Positions 16,473-24,396 of a stretch of 61,656 nt of DNA are shown here, in pieces. The DNA is from Hydrogenophilaceae bacterium. GTDB lineage: Bacteria; Pseudomonadota; Alphaproteobacteria; Caulobacterales; Aquidulcibacteraceae. The translations under genes and the position numbers were made by a program. The stretch lies in the NCBI GenBank assembly GCA_013389015.1, contig JACAEE010000124.1, forward strand, positions 1 to 61,656, given 5' to 3'. The notes beneath the pieces were generated by a model. The model searched no databases. It was not told the DNA's origin and saw only the letters and a program-made list of their open reading frames with translations. Positions within the stretch are counted from its first letter, which is position 1; the number at the start of each line of letters is the position of its first letter.

Positions 16473-16955
16473 TCATGAGGAGAGAATCTTCTGGTAATAG
16501 ATGTTGTACGGGCTGTCGGCGGGATAATCGAGGAACGCGCCGCAGCGGGTGAAGCCGGCGCGCTCATAGACGCGCCAGGCCGGAGCAAAACTCGCCACCG
16601 CGCCGGTCTCGAGCGCGAGGCGCAGCACTCCTTCCTGTCGCGCCAGCGCCTCGATCTTCGCCACGATCAGGCCCGCAAGCCCGCCGCCGCGCGCGCCGGG
16701 CCGCGTGAACATCCGCTTCACTTCGCCGAGCCCCTCGCCATGGCGCTTCAGCGCGCCCATCGCGACCGCCTGGCCGTCTCGATCGCGCGCGATGAACACG
16801 GTGGTGTCCGCTTCCGCCATCTGCTCAACGGTCATGTGATGCGTGAACTCGCGCGGCGTTTGCTCGAGCGCCCATTCGTTGAGCGCCGCCACCAGCGCGC
16901 GCACATCGTCCGATAGCGGCGTCTCCACGGCGATCGAATAACGCGCTGCGCTCAC
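16473..16955 (-). CDS. GNAT-family N-acetyltransferase
   Basis: The 160-residue protein has the GNAT fold: the acetyl-CoA pocket is marked by [22 protein letters not shown], followed by the LRLALETG strand and [20 protein letters not shown]. Its substrate cannot be read from the sequence. The GTG start overlaps the gatC stop as GTGA, so it is translated with gatC and lies within the gatC-gatA operon. A GNAT here is an accessory gene in the amidotransferase locus. Confidence 0.88.
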   Translation of the reverse strand: MSAARYSIAVETPLSDDVRALVAALNEWALEQTPREFTHHMTVEQMAEADTTVFIARDRDGQAVAMGALKRHGEGLGEVKRMFTRPGARGGGLAGLIVAKIEALARQEGVLRLALETGAVASFAPAWRVYERAGFTRCGAFLDYPADSPYNIYYQKILSS

Positions 16956-17242
16956 TCGACCACCTTCGGCACGACGAAGAAGCCGTCCTCGGCCTTCGGC
17001 GCATTGGCGAGCACGCGCTCGGGCGCATCCCCGTCGGTCACCTTGTCCTCGCGCATCGGCAGCGTGACGCCCTCCACCGCGCTGGTCATCGGCTCGACGC
17101 CCTCGATATCGACCTCGTTGAGCTGCTCGATCCAGGCGAGGATGCCGTTGAGCTCGGACACCATGGGTTGGACGCGCGCCTCCGGCAGCGCGATGCGCGC
17201 CAGGCGCGCCATTTTGCGCACGGTCTTTTCATCGATGGACAT
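16952..17242 (-). CDS. gatC: Asp-tRNA(Asn)/Glu-tRNA(Gln) amidotransferase subunit GatC
   Basis: GatC stabilises GatA and connects it with GatB. The 96-residue protein shows the family features: two N-terminal helices with KMARLARIALPEARV and LNGILAWIEQLNEVDIEGVEPM, then the TLPMREDKVTDGD segment and a C-terminal FFVVPKVVE tail. It leads the operon gatC-GNAT-gatA. gatB is not in the window and must be elsewhere, as is common in this group. Confidence 0.94.
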   Translation of the reverse strand: MSIDEKTVRKMARLARIALPEARVQPMVSELNGILAWIEQLNEVDIEGVEPMTSAVEGVTLPMREDKVTDGDAPERVLANAPKAEDGFFVVPKVVE

Positions 17243-17337
17243 GAGGCCGGTGGGCTACCAGCGCCGCCGCTTGCGCGCAACTCCGCGGCCTTTCCTCTCC
17301 ACCAAAAGGAGGGGTTCTGCGAAAAAGCCGAGCGCGT

Positions 17338-17383
17338 CCCCGCCCCTGGGGGCGGGGGCAGGGGGAGGGGGCGATCAGAATGA
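17338..17383. repeat. GC-rich dispersed repeat, copy 2
   Basis: This copy matches the repeat at 4560-4606 closely: a GCCCC-rich hairpin, a GCAGGGGGAGGGGGCG tail and GAATGA at the end. It lies between the gatC start and the 3' end of the secreted-protein gene. Confidence 0.7.
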
Positions 17384-17397
17384 AGCGCCCGCAGGCG

Positions 17398-17844
17398 TCA
17401 CCCTGCCGCCGCGCAGGCGCCCGCCCAGCCGCCGAACCCGCCATTATCCGCGCCGCCGAGGAAGAACCGGGTGCGGTCCTCCGAGAGCGAGAGCTGATAG
17501 TCGATCGCCGGGCGCCCGATATGCTCCTCGGTCGAGCCGCGGCTGGCGGAGAGGGTGAACCCGGTCCAGCGCGCCACCGCCTCGTCCACCGTCTCGCCGG
17601 GCGCCGGGGTCAGCATGAAGTCGCGGCAATAAGTGTAGGTGCAGATGTTCCCGACGCCGGATTCCAGCACGACATCGACGGTGACATGGATGTTGTCGTC
17701 CGCCTCGCTGCGACAGGTTCCCCCGCGGCACTCGACGTGATGCGTCGCCCGGCAGGAGAGATTCGTCCGCGCCGCCTCTTCCTCCTGCGCCAGCGCGCTT
17801 GCGCCGATCGCGAGCGCGGCCAGCGCCGCGAATGCTCTTCTCAT
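17398..17844 (-). CDS. Secreted hypothetical protein with signal peptide
   Basis: The 148-residue protein starts at the ATG at 17844, with GGAGGGTGAG directly upstream. A signal peptide spans residues 1-19 (ALAALAIGASALAQ). The mature part has six Cys, including a CRATHHVECRGGTCRSE cluster near the N-terminus and CTYTYC in the middle, so it is probably disulfide-bonded and periplasmic. Family not recognised. It is divergent from ruvX. Confidence 0.7.
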   Translation of the reverse strand: MRRAFAALAALAIGASALAQEEEAARTNLSCRATHHVECRGGTCRSEADDNIHVTVDVVLESGVGNICTYTYCRDFMLTPAPGETVDEAVARWTGFTLSASRGSTEEHIGRPAIDYQLSLSEDRTRFFLGGADNGGFGGWAGACAAAG

Positions 17845-17917
17845 CTCACCCTCCGCCGCTTGAACATCAACCATCGCCGTTGACGGGCGCCCCGGCAAGC
17901 GGCGACAAGCAGCCGCT

Positions 17918-18385
17918 TTGCCGATCCTTGCTCTTCCTGATTTCGCCGCTGCGCTGCCGGCGGGGCCGCTCATCGGCCTTGACCCAGGATCGAAGCGGAT
18001 CGGCCTTGCCGTGAGCGACGCGACGCGTCTCATCGCGACCCCGCTCATCGTGATCGCGCGCAAGAGATTCGCTGACGACGCCGCACGCGTCTTCGCCGCC
18101 TATGACGAGCGCGGCTGTGTCGGCCTCGTCGTCGGCCTGCCCCTCAACATGGACGGCACGAGCGGCCCCGCGGCGCAATCGGCCCGCGCGTTCGCACGCA
18201 ATCTCCTGGCGCTGCGCGACGTGCCGCTGCTATTGTGGGACGAGCGCCTCTCAACTTCCGAGGCCGCGCGCGCCTTGATCGAGGCCGACGCCTCGCGCGC
18301 GCGCCGCGCCGAAGTCGTCGATAAGGTCGCCGCCGCGATCACGCTGCAGAGCGCGCTCGATGCGCTGCGCGCGCGCATGCCATGA
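17918..18385 (+). CDS. ruvX: Putative pre-16S rRNA nuclease RuvX/YqgF
   Basis: The 155-residue protein carries the RNase H-like fold of YqgF: the GLDPGSKRIGLAVSDAT motif with catalytic Asp near residue 22, VVGLPLNMDGTSGP, and the closing DERLSTSEA and DKVAAAITLQSALD motifs. It acts in 16S rRNA 5' end processing. Its stop overlaps the AEC carrier start by 4 bp (ATGA), so the two genes are translated together. Confidence 0.92.
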   Translation: MPILALPDFAAALPAGPLIGLDPGSKRIGLAVSDATRLIATPLIVIARKRFADDAARVFAAYDERGCVGLVVGLPLNMDGTSGPAAQSARAFARNLLALRDVPLLLWDERLSTSEAARALIEADASRARRAEVVDKVAAAITLQSALDALRARMP

Positions 18386-19299
18386 CGTACGTCCTGAGCG
18401 CGCTCGCGCCCGTGTTCCTGCTGATCGTGATCGGCTGGGCCGCGCGCGCTTCGCGGCTCTTGAGCGACGAGACCTTCGCCGGCGTCAACCGCTTCGGCTA
18501 TTTCGTTCCGTACCCGGCCTTTCTTTTCACCACGGTCGCGGGCGCCGATCTCTACGAAACGGGCGCGGGGCTCTTCCTGGCGGCGTGCGTCACCGGCTTT
18601 CTCGCCGTCGCCGCGCTCGCGCTCACGCTGCGTCTGGTGTTCAAGAACGGCCCGACTTTCACCAGCGTCTTCCAGGGCGCGCTGCGCTGGAACGGCTTCG
18701 TCGTGCTCGCCGCCGCCGAACCGCTCTACGGTCCCCGCGGCGACGAGCTCGTCGCGCTGGCGTTCGGACCGCTGGTGCTGATGGTCAACATCATCTGCGT
18801 CGCGGTGCTGGCGCGCTGGGGCGCGACGCCGCTGGCGTCGAAGCGCGCGATCGCCGCGCAAGTGTTCGCCAATCCGCTGATCATCGCCTGCGCCATCGGC
18901 CTCGTGTTCAACGCAGCTCGGATCCATTCGATCCCCGTGGTCAGCGACGGGCTGCGCCTCATCGGCCAATCGGCGATGCCGCTTGCGCTCATCTGCGTCG
19001 GCGCCGGTTTGGATTTCGGCCCGCTCCGGCGCGGCTGGGCTTGTGTGGCGGCCTCGTCCGCCGTGAAGCTGCTCGCGGCGCCCCTCATGATGTTCGGCGC
19101 TGCACGGCTCTACGGCCTCGATCCTCTCACCACCGCGATCTGCATCGGCATCGGCTCGACCTCGACGGCGGCGGCGAGCTACACGCTGGCGCGCGAGATG
19201 GGCGGCGACGCGCGCGTCATGGCCGGCATCGTCTCGGCGACGACGCTCCTCTCGTTCCTGACCATGCCGTTGGTCATCAGTCTAAGCGCGCCGCCATAG
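18382..19299 (+). CDS. AEC family transporter (auxin efflux carrier-like)
   Basis: The 305-residue protein has about ten membrane helices in the two-half layout of AEC/PIN-like carriers, with a FANPLIIACAIGLVFN segment near the middle and a CIGIGSTSTAAASYTLAREMGGDARVMAGI segment in the second half. Such proteins export organic anions. The substrate is not known. Start overlaps the ruvX stop (ATGA). It is followed by a non-coding stretch that ends in a minus-strand terminator. Confidence 0.88.
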   Translation: MTYVLSALAPVFLLIVIGWAARASRLLSDETFAGVNRFGYFVPYPAFLFTTVAGADLYETGAGLFLAACVTGFLAVAALALTLRLVFKNGPTFTSVFQGALRWNGFVVLAAAEPLYGPRGDELVALAFGPLVLMVNIICVAVLARWGATPLASKRAIAAQVFANPLIIACAIGLVFNAARIHSIPVVSDGLRLIGQSAMPLALICVGAGLDFGPLRRGWACVAASSAVKLLAAPLMMFGAARLYGLDPLTTAICIGIGSTSTAAASYTLAREMGGDARVMAGIVSATTLLSFLTMPLVISLSAPP

Positions 19300-19427
19300 C
19301 GGACCGCGGGCGTCCAACCCGCTCTTCCCGGAAGACGCGCCCTCGATCTCCGGTGATCCAATCGGCGCGCCTCTTGGATGGGGTCTCCGTCGCCGCGCGG
19401 GCGCGCCAAAACAAAGCCCGCGCGCCA

Positions 19428-19472
19428 AAAAAAGAAAACGCCGCGCCCCCGATGGCAGAAGGGGCGCGGCGG
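19428..19472 (-). terminator. Intrinsic terminator of the small secreted-protein gene
   Basis: An 11-bp stem CGCCGCGCCCC / GGGGCGCGGCG (19440-19450 and 19462-19472) is followed, on the minus strand, by a T-rich run (TTTTCTTTTTTT) reaching 19428. It lies about 60 bp after the stop of the 19534-19785 gene. The rest of 19300-19533 holds no gene I can support. Confidence 0.85.
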
Positions 19473-19533
19473 ATGCGCACTCACCATTTCGTCATCTGGC
19501 GCATCTAAGGTTCCGTCATCCCTCCGCGACCCG

Positions 19534-19785
19534 TCACAAATCGAACAGCGAACCCTGCACCGGGCTGCGGACGGCCGAAGCCGGCGCTGAGAACGGCTCC
19601 ACCGGCGCCGAGGGCCCCAGGATCAGCGTCTCGTCCTCCCGCTCGGCCGTCGCGGCGGCGTTCGCCGTATGCAACCGCACCTGGGCCGGCGCTTCCGCCG
19701 CGACCGCGGGCGCAGCGCCAGCGACCACCGCCGCCAAGGCAAGGCCAATCGGCTTGAACGTCAAGGGCTCCTGCGTGCGCTTCAT
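19534..19785 (-). CDS. Small secreted protein of unknown function
   Basis: The 83-residue product has a basic start and a hydrophobic signal (residues about 12-30), with AAEAPAQ as a likely cleavage region. The mature chain is about 50 residues, Ala/Pro-rich with Glu/Asp, and ends in QGSLFDL. I chose the ATG at 19785, preceded by AAAGGGTGTGGGAACG, over the longer start at 19830. It is divergent from pyrB and has its own strong terminator downstream. Family not recognised. Confidence 0.6.
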   Translation of the reverse strand: MKRTQEPLTFKPIGLALAAVVAGAAPAVAAEAPAQVRLHTANAAATAEREDETLILGPSAPVEPFSAPASAVRSPVQGSLFDL

Positions 19786-19820
19786 CGTTCCCACACCCTT
19801 TGTTAACGAGTTTCGTTTAC

Positions 19821-19836
19821 CTTGGAACAAACCAAG
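19821..19836. promoter_or_regulatory. Inverted repeat CTTGG-N6-CCAAG between divergent genes
   Basis: Five-base arms flank a 6-base spacer, and the flanking bases (TAC... and ...TAC) partly extend the match. It sits 36 bp upstream of the start of the secreted-protein gene on the minus strand and 94 bp upstream of pyrB. It could be an operator for an unidentified regulator or part of a promoter. Confidence 0.35.
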
Positions 19837-19929
19837 TACAGCACAGAGTCCGGGGCCGCAAGAAGGCGCCGAAAAAGATTCTTCGCCACGCTTGCGGCGG
19901 TTTCGCCTTAGGCCTTAACACCGTGGCTT

Positions 19930-20904
19930 ATGCCGACTCGACCCGGAAAAGCCGATGCGCCCGCGCGCGCAGAGCGCTTTCGCCTGCACCATCTCTTGGC
20001 GATTTCGGATCTGAAACGCGAAGACGCTGAGTTCCTTCTGGCCCGCGCCGAACCTTACGTTTCGTTTCTGGAACAGAAGTCGAAGAAGATGGACGTGCTG
20101 CGCGGGCGCACGCTGATCAACCTGTTCTTCGAATCATCCACCCGCACGCAGGCCTCGTTCGAACTCGCCGGCAAGCGCATGGGCGCCGACGTCGTCAACA
20201 TGTCGGTGCGCACTTCATCCGTGACCAAGGGCGAGACGCTGATCGACACCGCCGCCACCTTGAACGCGATGAGCCCCGATCTCCTGGTCGTGCGCCATCC
20301 CTCATCCGGCGCCGCGGCGCTGCTCGCGCGCAAGGTCAGCTGCAGCGTGATCAACGCCGGCGACGGCCAGCACGAGCATCCCACGCAAGCGCTGCTCGAC
20401 GCGCTCACCATCCGCCAGCGCCTGGGCGCGCTTGAGGGCGTGGAAATCGCCATCTGCGGCGATGTCCTGCATTCGCGCGTCGCCCGCTCGAACGCGCAAT
20501 TACTGACGATGCTCGGCGCGAGCGTGCGCCTCGTCGGCCCGCCGACCTTGATGCCTGCGGACGCCGATCGCTGGGGCGCGCGCGTGCATCACGACATGAA
20601 GTCAGGCGTCGCCGGCGCCGACGTGATCATGATGCTGCGCCTGCAGACCGAACGCATGCAGGGCGGCTTCATCCCCTCCGCGCGCGAATTCTTCTGGTTC
20701 TACGGCCTCGACGAAGACAAGCTGAAGCTGGCCAAGCCCGGCGCGCTGGTGATGCATCCGGGCCCGATGAATCGCGGCGTCGAGATCGACAGCGAAATCG
20801 CCGATCTCGCCGATCGCTCGCTGATCGAGCGCCAGGTGAAGATGGGCGTCGCCATCCGCATGGCCGTGCTCGAAGCCCTGGCCGAGCATGGGGCCAACGC
20901 ATGA
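19930..20904 (+). CDS. pyrB: Aspartate carbamoyltransferase catalytic subunit
   Basis: PyrB makes carbamoyl-aspartate in pyrimidine synthesis. The 324-residue protein has the carbamoyl-phosphate site [20 protein letters not shown], the VIRHPSSG-type [15 protein letters not shown] segment, [16 protein letters not shown], and the Asp-binding MRLQTERMQ and HPGPMNRG. This is the complete ATCase chain. A dihydroorotase-like gene starts 37 bp downstream, as in many bacteria where ATCase binds an inactive DHOase-like partner. Confidence 0.96.
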   Translation: MPTRPGKADAPARAERFRLHHLLAISDLKREDAEFLLARAEPYVSFLEQKSKKMDVLRGRTLINLFFESSTRTQASFELAGKRMGADVVNMSVRTSSVTKGETLIDTAATLNAMSPDLLVVRHPSSGAAALLARKVSCSVINAGDGQHEHPTQALLDALTIRQRLGALEGVEIAICGDVLHSRVARSNAQLLTMLGASVRLVGPPTLMPADADRWGARVHHDMKSGVAGADVIMMLRLQTERMQGGFIPSAREFFWFYGLDEDKLKLAKPGALVMHPGPMNRGVEIDSEIADLADRSLIERQVKMGVAIRMAVLEALAEHGANA

Positions 20905-20941
20905 GCGCGATGACGCGCCATACGGCGAGGCCGTTGCCGCC

Positions 20942-22243
20942 ATGACGCAAAAACCCACCCTCATCGCCGGCGCGCGCATCGTCGACCCCGCTTCCGGGCG
21001 CGACGCGCGCGGAGATATTCTGTTCACGGACGAAATCCTCGACCTCGCCGACGCGATCGAGGCGCCGAACGCCGCGCGCATCGACGGCGCGGGCCTGTGC
21101 GTCATGCCGGGCCTGATCGATATGCGCGTCGGCATCGGCGAACCGGGCGCGGAGCATCGTGAGACGTTCAAATCCGCCGGCCGCGCCGCCGCCGCAGGCG
21201 GGGTCACCACCCTGGTGATGACGCCCGGCGCCGATCCCGTGATCGACGTGCCGAGCCTCGTCGATTTCGTGCTCCGCCGCGCGCCTGCGCGCGCGCCGGT
21301 GCACATCCTGCCCGCCGCCGCACTCACAAAAGGCTTGAAGGGCGAACTCATGACCGAGTTCGGCCTGCTCCAGGAAGCCGGCGCAGTGATGTTCTCAAAT
21401 GGGGACCGCCCCGTGGTGGACAGCCGCGTGCTGCGCCGCGCGCTGGCCTATTCCACCGTCTTCGGCGCGCTGGTTGCGCATCGCCCGGAGGATCCATTCC
21501 TCGCCGCCGGCGGCGTGATGCACGAAGGCGAACTCGCCGCGCGCCTGGGCCTGCCGGGCGTGCCCGCCGCGGCCGAGACGATCATGGCCGTGCGCGATCT
21601 CACGCTCGCCGAATTGACCGGCGCGCGGCTGATGCTCGACATGCTCTCGAGCGCCGCCACCCTCGAATATCTCGATCGCGCCAAGAAGCGCGGCGTCAAC
21701 GCCGTCGCCTCCGTGTCGGTGCACCATCTGACGCTGAACGAACAGGACGTCGACGGCTACCGCACCTTCGCCAAGCTCTCCCCGCCGCTGCGCAACGAGG
21801 CCGACCGCGCCGCGCTCTGCGACGCGGTGAGCCGCGGCCTGATCGACGTCATTGTTTCCGGCCACGACCCCTGGCCGGCGGAGAACAAGCGCCTGCCCTT
21901 CGATGAAGCCGCCTCCGGCGCAGCCGCGCTCGAAACGCTGCTGCCCGCGGCGCTGCAGCTCCACCACAATGGCGCCGCCCGGCTGATCGACGTCGTCCGC
22001 GCCATGACGCTGCGCCCGGCCGAACTGCTCGGCCTAAAACAGGGGCGCCTCGCCAAAGGCGCCCCCGCCGATCTCATCCTCGTCGACCTCGACGCGCCGT
22101 ACCGGCTCGATTCCGACCTCCTGCTCTCGAAATCGAAAAATTCGCCGTTTGACGAAAAATTGATGCAGGGCCGCGTGCTGCGCACCTTCGTCTCCGGCGC
22201 TTGCATCTTTCGCAATGAGACGTATACGGATCAATCCGGGTGA
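20942..22243 (+). CDS. Dihydroorotase-like protein lacking metal ligands
   Basis: The 433-residue protein has the dihydroorotase fold and length: an N-terminal strand domain, MPGLID, TFKSAGRAAAAGGVTTLVMTPG, and a C-terminal SPFDEKLMQGRVLRT. The metal-binding HxH of active enzymes is replaced by Arg62 and Gly64 (DMRVGIGEPG), and the usual TDHAPH is SGHDPWP. It therefore probably has no dihydroorotase activity and instead supports the PyrB complex, as pyrX/pyrC-prime proteins do. An active PyrC must be elsewhere. ATG at 20942 chosen; an upstream start at 20888 overlaps pyrB. Confidence 0.85.
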   Translation: MTQKPTLIAGARIVDPASGRDARGDILFTDEILDLADAIEAPNAARIDGAGLCVMPGLIDMRVGIGEPGAEHRETFKSAGRAAAAGGVTTLVMTPGADPVIDVPSLVDFVLRRAPARAPVHILPAAALTKGLKGELMTEFGLLQEAGAVMFSNGDRPVVDSRVLRRALAYSTVFGALVAHRPEDPFLAAGGVMHEGELAARLGLPGVPAAAETIMAVRDLTLAELTGARLMLDMLSSAATLEYLDRAKKRGVNAVASVSVHHLTLNEQDVDGYRTFAKLSPPLRNEADRAALCDAVSRGLIDVIVSGHDPWPAENKRLPFDEAASGAAALETLLPAALQLHHNGAARLIDVVRAMTLRPAELLGLKQGRLAKGAPADLILVDLDAPYRLDSDLLLSKSKNSPFDEKLMQGRVLRTFVSGACIFRNETYTDQSG

Positions 22244-22332
22244 ACCCGCCTGCCGGATTGTAACGCCCGCCTGCCTCGTCTAGTCTCCGCGCCAAGGTCT
22301 TGAGGGGAAGCGCGGCGCGCGGGAGGCCGGTG

Positions 22333-22653
22333 ATGTTGAGATTTGTTCATCTCTTGGCAGCGACCGGAGCCGTCCTTGCGCTTTCATCCTGCATGCTGAT
22401 GCCTTCGATGAACCAAGTGCGCACCATCGTTTACGATTGCCAGGGCGCGCGCATGATGGTGGCCTATAATCCCAATGACAAAACCGCCTCCGTCTCCTGG
22501 CCGGGCGAACCGCTGCGCGTGCTGCGCGAATACGATGGCGGCCGCACCTTCACCTATTCCGACGGCCGCTACCGACTGCGCGGCCAGGACTATCAGGTGC
22601 AATGGGAGATCCGCGGCCAGACGCCGGTCACCTGCCGCGCCCGCGCCGCCTGA
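22333..22653 (+). CDS. MliC-like lipoprotein, copy 1
   Basis: The 106-residue product has a lipoprotein signal with lipobox LSSC near residue 20, then a small beta domain with the MliC pattern: a Cys-containing YDCQGARMMVAYNP strand, the GGRTFTYSDGRYRLRGQ segment with the conserved Tyr-Ser and Gly-Arg-Tyr, and a closing CRA. MliC proteins inhibit C-type lysozyme. GGGAGG precedes the ATG at 22333. A second copy follows directly. Confidence 0.75.
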   Translation: MLRFVHLLAATGAVLALSSCMLMPSMNQVRTIVYDCQGARMMVAYNPNDKTASVSWPGEPLRVLREYDGGRTFTYSDGRYRLRGQDYQVQWEIRGQTPVTCRARAA

Positions 22654-22710
22654 GCCTCTGGCTCCCCTCCCTGGCGCTGCTATTGTGCCGGCCGCGAAGA
22701 GGAGGCGGCG

Positions 22711-23028
22711 ATGCGCGGGAAGCTTCTGGTTTTGGCGGCGCTTGCAGCGCTTGGGTCCTGCGCCGCGATCTTGCCTTCGCCGCCGCCGCCGCTGCCGACC
22801 GCCGGACCGATCATCTATAATTGCGACAACGGGGCCCAATTGCAGGTGAGCTTCGTGGGAAACGAGGCCCGCATCGCCATTGTCGGGGGCCTTTCCATGT
22901 CCCTGCCCAACACCGCAAGCGCGGACGCGCCCGTCTACACCAACGGCCGCTACGCGCTCACCGGGCGCGGCGAATCCGCCACCTGGCGCACGCCTGGCGC
23001 CGCCGCCACCGCCTGCCACGGACGCTAA
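22711..23028 (+). CDS. MliC-like lipoprotein, copy 2
   Basis: The 105-residue product has a lipobox LGSC near residue 17, a Pro-rich linker, and the same layout as the preceding gene: YNCDNGAQLQVSF, a loop ending in YTNGRYALTGRG, and a C-terminal Cys (ACHG). The pair looks like a tandem duplication that has diverged. Probably outer membrane, inhibiting host or predator lysozyme. It lies just before the arsR promoter but is unlikely to be part of the arsenic operon. Confidence 0.72.
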   Translation: MRGKLLVLAALAALGSCAAILPSPPPPLPTAGPIIYNCDNGAQLQVSFVGNEARIAIVGGLSMSLPNTASADAPVYTNGRYALTGRGESATWRTPGAAATACHGR

Positions 23029-23105
23029 ACGGATCCTCCACGAGCCGGCGTCGCCGCGCCCTGCTGGGCCGCACACGCTTCGGCCAGCGTCGGGTTGACA
23101 TTCTA

Positions 23106-23130
23106 ATATTTCGATATTACTTGAAATATC
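23106..23130. promoter_or_regulatory. Probable ArsR operator
   Basis: Perfect 7-bp inverted repeats, ATATTTC (23106-23112) and GAAATAT (23123-23129), with a 10-base spacer. A second overlapping pair, GATATT and AATATC, lies inside. The element is AT-rich and ends 3 bp before the arsR ATG, as expected for autoregulation by ArsR-type repressors. Confidence 0.75.
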
Positions 23131-23132
23131 AA

Positions 23133-23462
23133 ATGAACGTCAAAGACGCCCTATCCGCCTTGTCCGCGTTGGCCAACGAGCACCGGCTGAAGGTCTTCCG
23201 TCTGCTTGTCGAGGCGGGCCACGAAGGGCGTTCCGCCGGCGAGATCGCCGATGCGCTGGCGATGCCGGCGTCGTCGTTGTCGTTCCACCTCGCCCATCTC
23301 AATCGCGCCGGTCTCATCGCTCAGCGCCGCGAGAGCCGTTCGCTCATCTATTCAGCCGATTTCGCGCGCATGAATGCGCTCGTGGCCTTTCTGACTGAAA
23401 ACTGCTGCAGCGGCGGCGTCTGCGCCCCGCTCGTCAAGCCCCAACGGAGGAAATCCGCATGA
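23133..23462 (+). CDS. arsR: ArsR-family repressor
   Basis: The 109-residue protein has the ArsR winged helix: LSALANEHRLKVFRLLVEAG, the recognition segment MPASSLSFHLAHLNRAGLI, and QRRESRSLIY. Three Cys near the C-terminus (NCCSGGVC, residues about 92-97) could bind As(III) and mark a C-terminal metalloid site. It leads arsR-arsI-arsC-aqpS and overlaps arsI by 4 bp. The start at 23133 follows the operator. Confidence 0.88.
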   Translation: MNVKDALSALSALANEHRLKVFRLLVEAGHEGRSAGEIADALAMPASSLSFHLAHLNRAGLIAQRRESRSLIYSADFARMNALVAFLTENCCSGGVCAPLVKPQRRKSA

Positions 23463-23914
23463 AGCGTCTGCATGTCCATGTCGGCGTCGAGGACCTCGAG
23501 CGCTCGATCGTTTTCTATTCCACGCTGTTCGCGGCCGAGCCCACCGTGCGCAAGCGGGACTACGCCAAGTGGATGCTCGAGGATCCGCGCGTGAACTTCG
23601 CGATCTCGACGCGCGCCGACGGCGCCGGCGTGCGCCACCTCGGCATCCAAGTCGACAGCCGCGAGGAATTGCAGGACGTCTATGCCCGCCTCAACGCCGC
23701 TGACGCGCCGATCCTCGACGAGGGCAAGACCACCTGCTGCTACGCCAAGTCGGAAAAGAGCTGGATCGCCGACCCGCAAGGCGTGGTGTGGGAGACGTTC
23801 CACACCACTGGCGAATCCACTGTCTATGGCGGCGCTCCAGCGCTCGAAAGCTTGGCGCAGCCGCAAGCCAGGCCTTCGGAGAGCGCCGCCTGCTGCGGCG
23901 CCGCCCCATGCTGA
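23459..23914 (+). CDS. arsI: ArsI/CadI-family C-As lyase, VOC fold
   Basis: ArsI breaks the carbon-arsenic bond of trivalent organoarsenicals such as MAs(III), releasing As(III). The 151-residue protein has the vicinal Cys pair of the family (KTTCCYAKSEKSW, Cys93-Cys94) and the ring of metal ligands that fit His5, His60 and Glu112. The C-terminus adds AACCGAAPC, a further Cys cluster. Translation is coupled to arsR by overlap and arsC starts 6 bp inside its end. Confidence 0.88.
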   Translation: MKRLHVHVGVEDLERSIVFYSTLFAAEPTVRKRDYAKWMLEDPRVNFAISTRADGAGVRHLGIQVDSREELQDVYARLNAADAPILDEGKTTCCYAKSEKSWIADPQGVVWETFHTTGESTVYGGAPALESLAQPQARPSESAACCGAAPC

Positions 23915-24396
23915 ACGTGCTTTTCCTCTGCACGGGCAATTCCGCGCGCAGCATTCTTGCGGAAGCGGCGCTCTCGCGGCGCGGCGCAGGGCGCTTTCGC
24001 GCCTTCAGCGCGGGCGCGCATCCGAAGGGCGCGGTGAACCCCTACGCGCTCGAGCTTCTGCGCGCGCACGGCTTCGACGCCGCGCCCTTCCGCTCCAAGT
24101 CCTGGGACGAGTTTGCAGCGCCGGATGCGCCGCGTCTCGATTTCATCTTCACGGTTTGCGACAGCGCGGCGAGCGAAGTGTGTCCGATCTGGCCGGGTCG
24201 CCCGGTGAGCGCGCATTGGAGCCAGCCCGATCCCGCCGCCGTCGAAGGCGATGAGGCGGCTAAACGCGCCGCCTTCGCCGACGCCTACCGCATCATCGAT
24301 GCGCGCATCGCCGCGTTCGTCGCGTTGCCGCTCGCCTCGCTCGCGCCGGAAACGCTGAAGGCGCGCCTGCAAGAGATCGGCGCCGCTTGGACATGA
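23908..24396 (+). CDS. arsC: Arsenate reductase, LMW-PTP type
   Basis: The enzyme reduces arsenate to arsenite. The 162-residue protein has the PTP loop FLCTGNSARS with nucleophile Cys8 and Arg14, and FTVCDSAASEVC with Cys84 and Cys92, which form the Cys relay of the thioredoxin-linked class. The start at 23908 lies inside the arsI 3' end, and the aqpS ATG overlaps its stop (ATGA). With AqpS the arsenite formed can leave the cell. Confidence 0.9.
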   Translation: MLNVLFLCTGNSARSILAEAALSRRGAGRFRAFSAGAHPKGAVNPYALELLRAHGFDAAPFRSKSWDEFAAPDAPRLDFIFTVCDSAASEVCPIWPGRPVSAHWSQPDPAAVEGDEAAKRAAFADAYRIIDARIAAFVALPLASLAPETLKARLQEIGAAWT

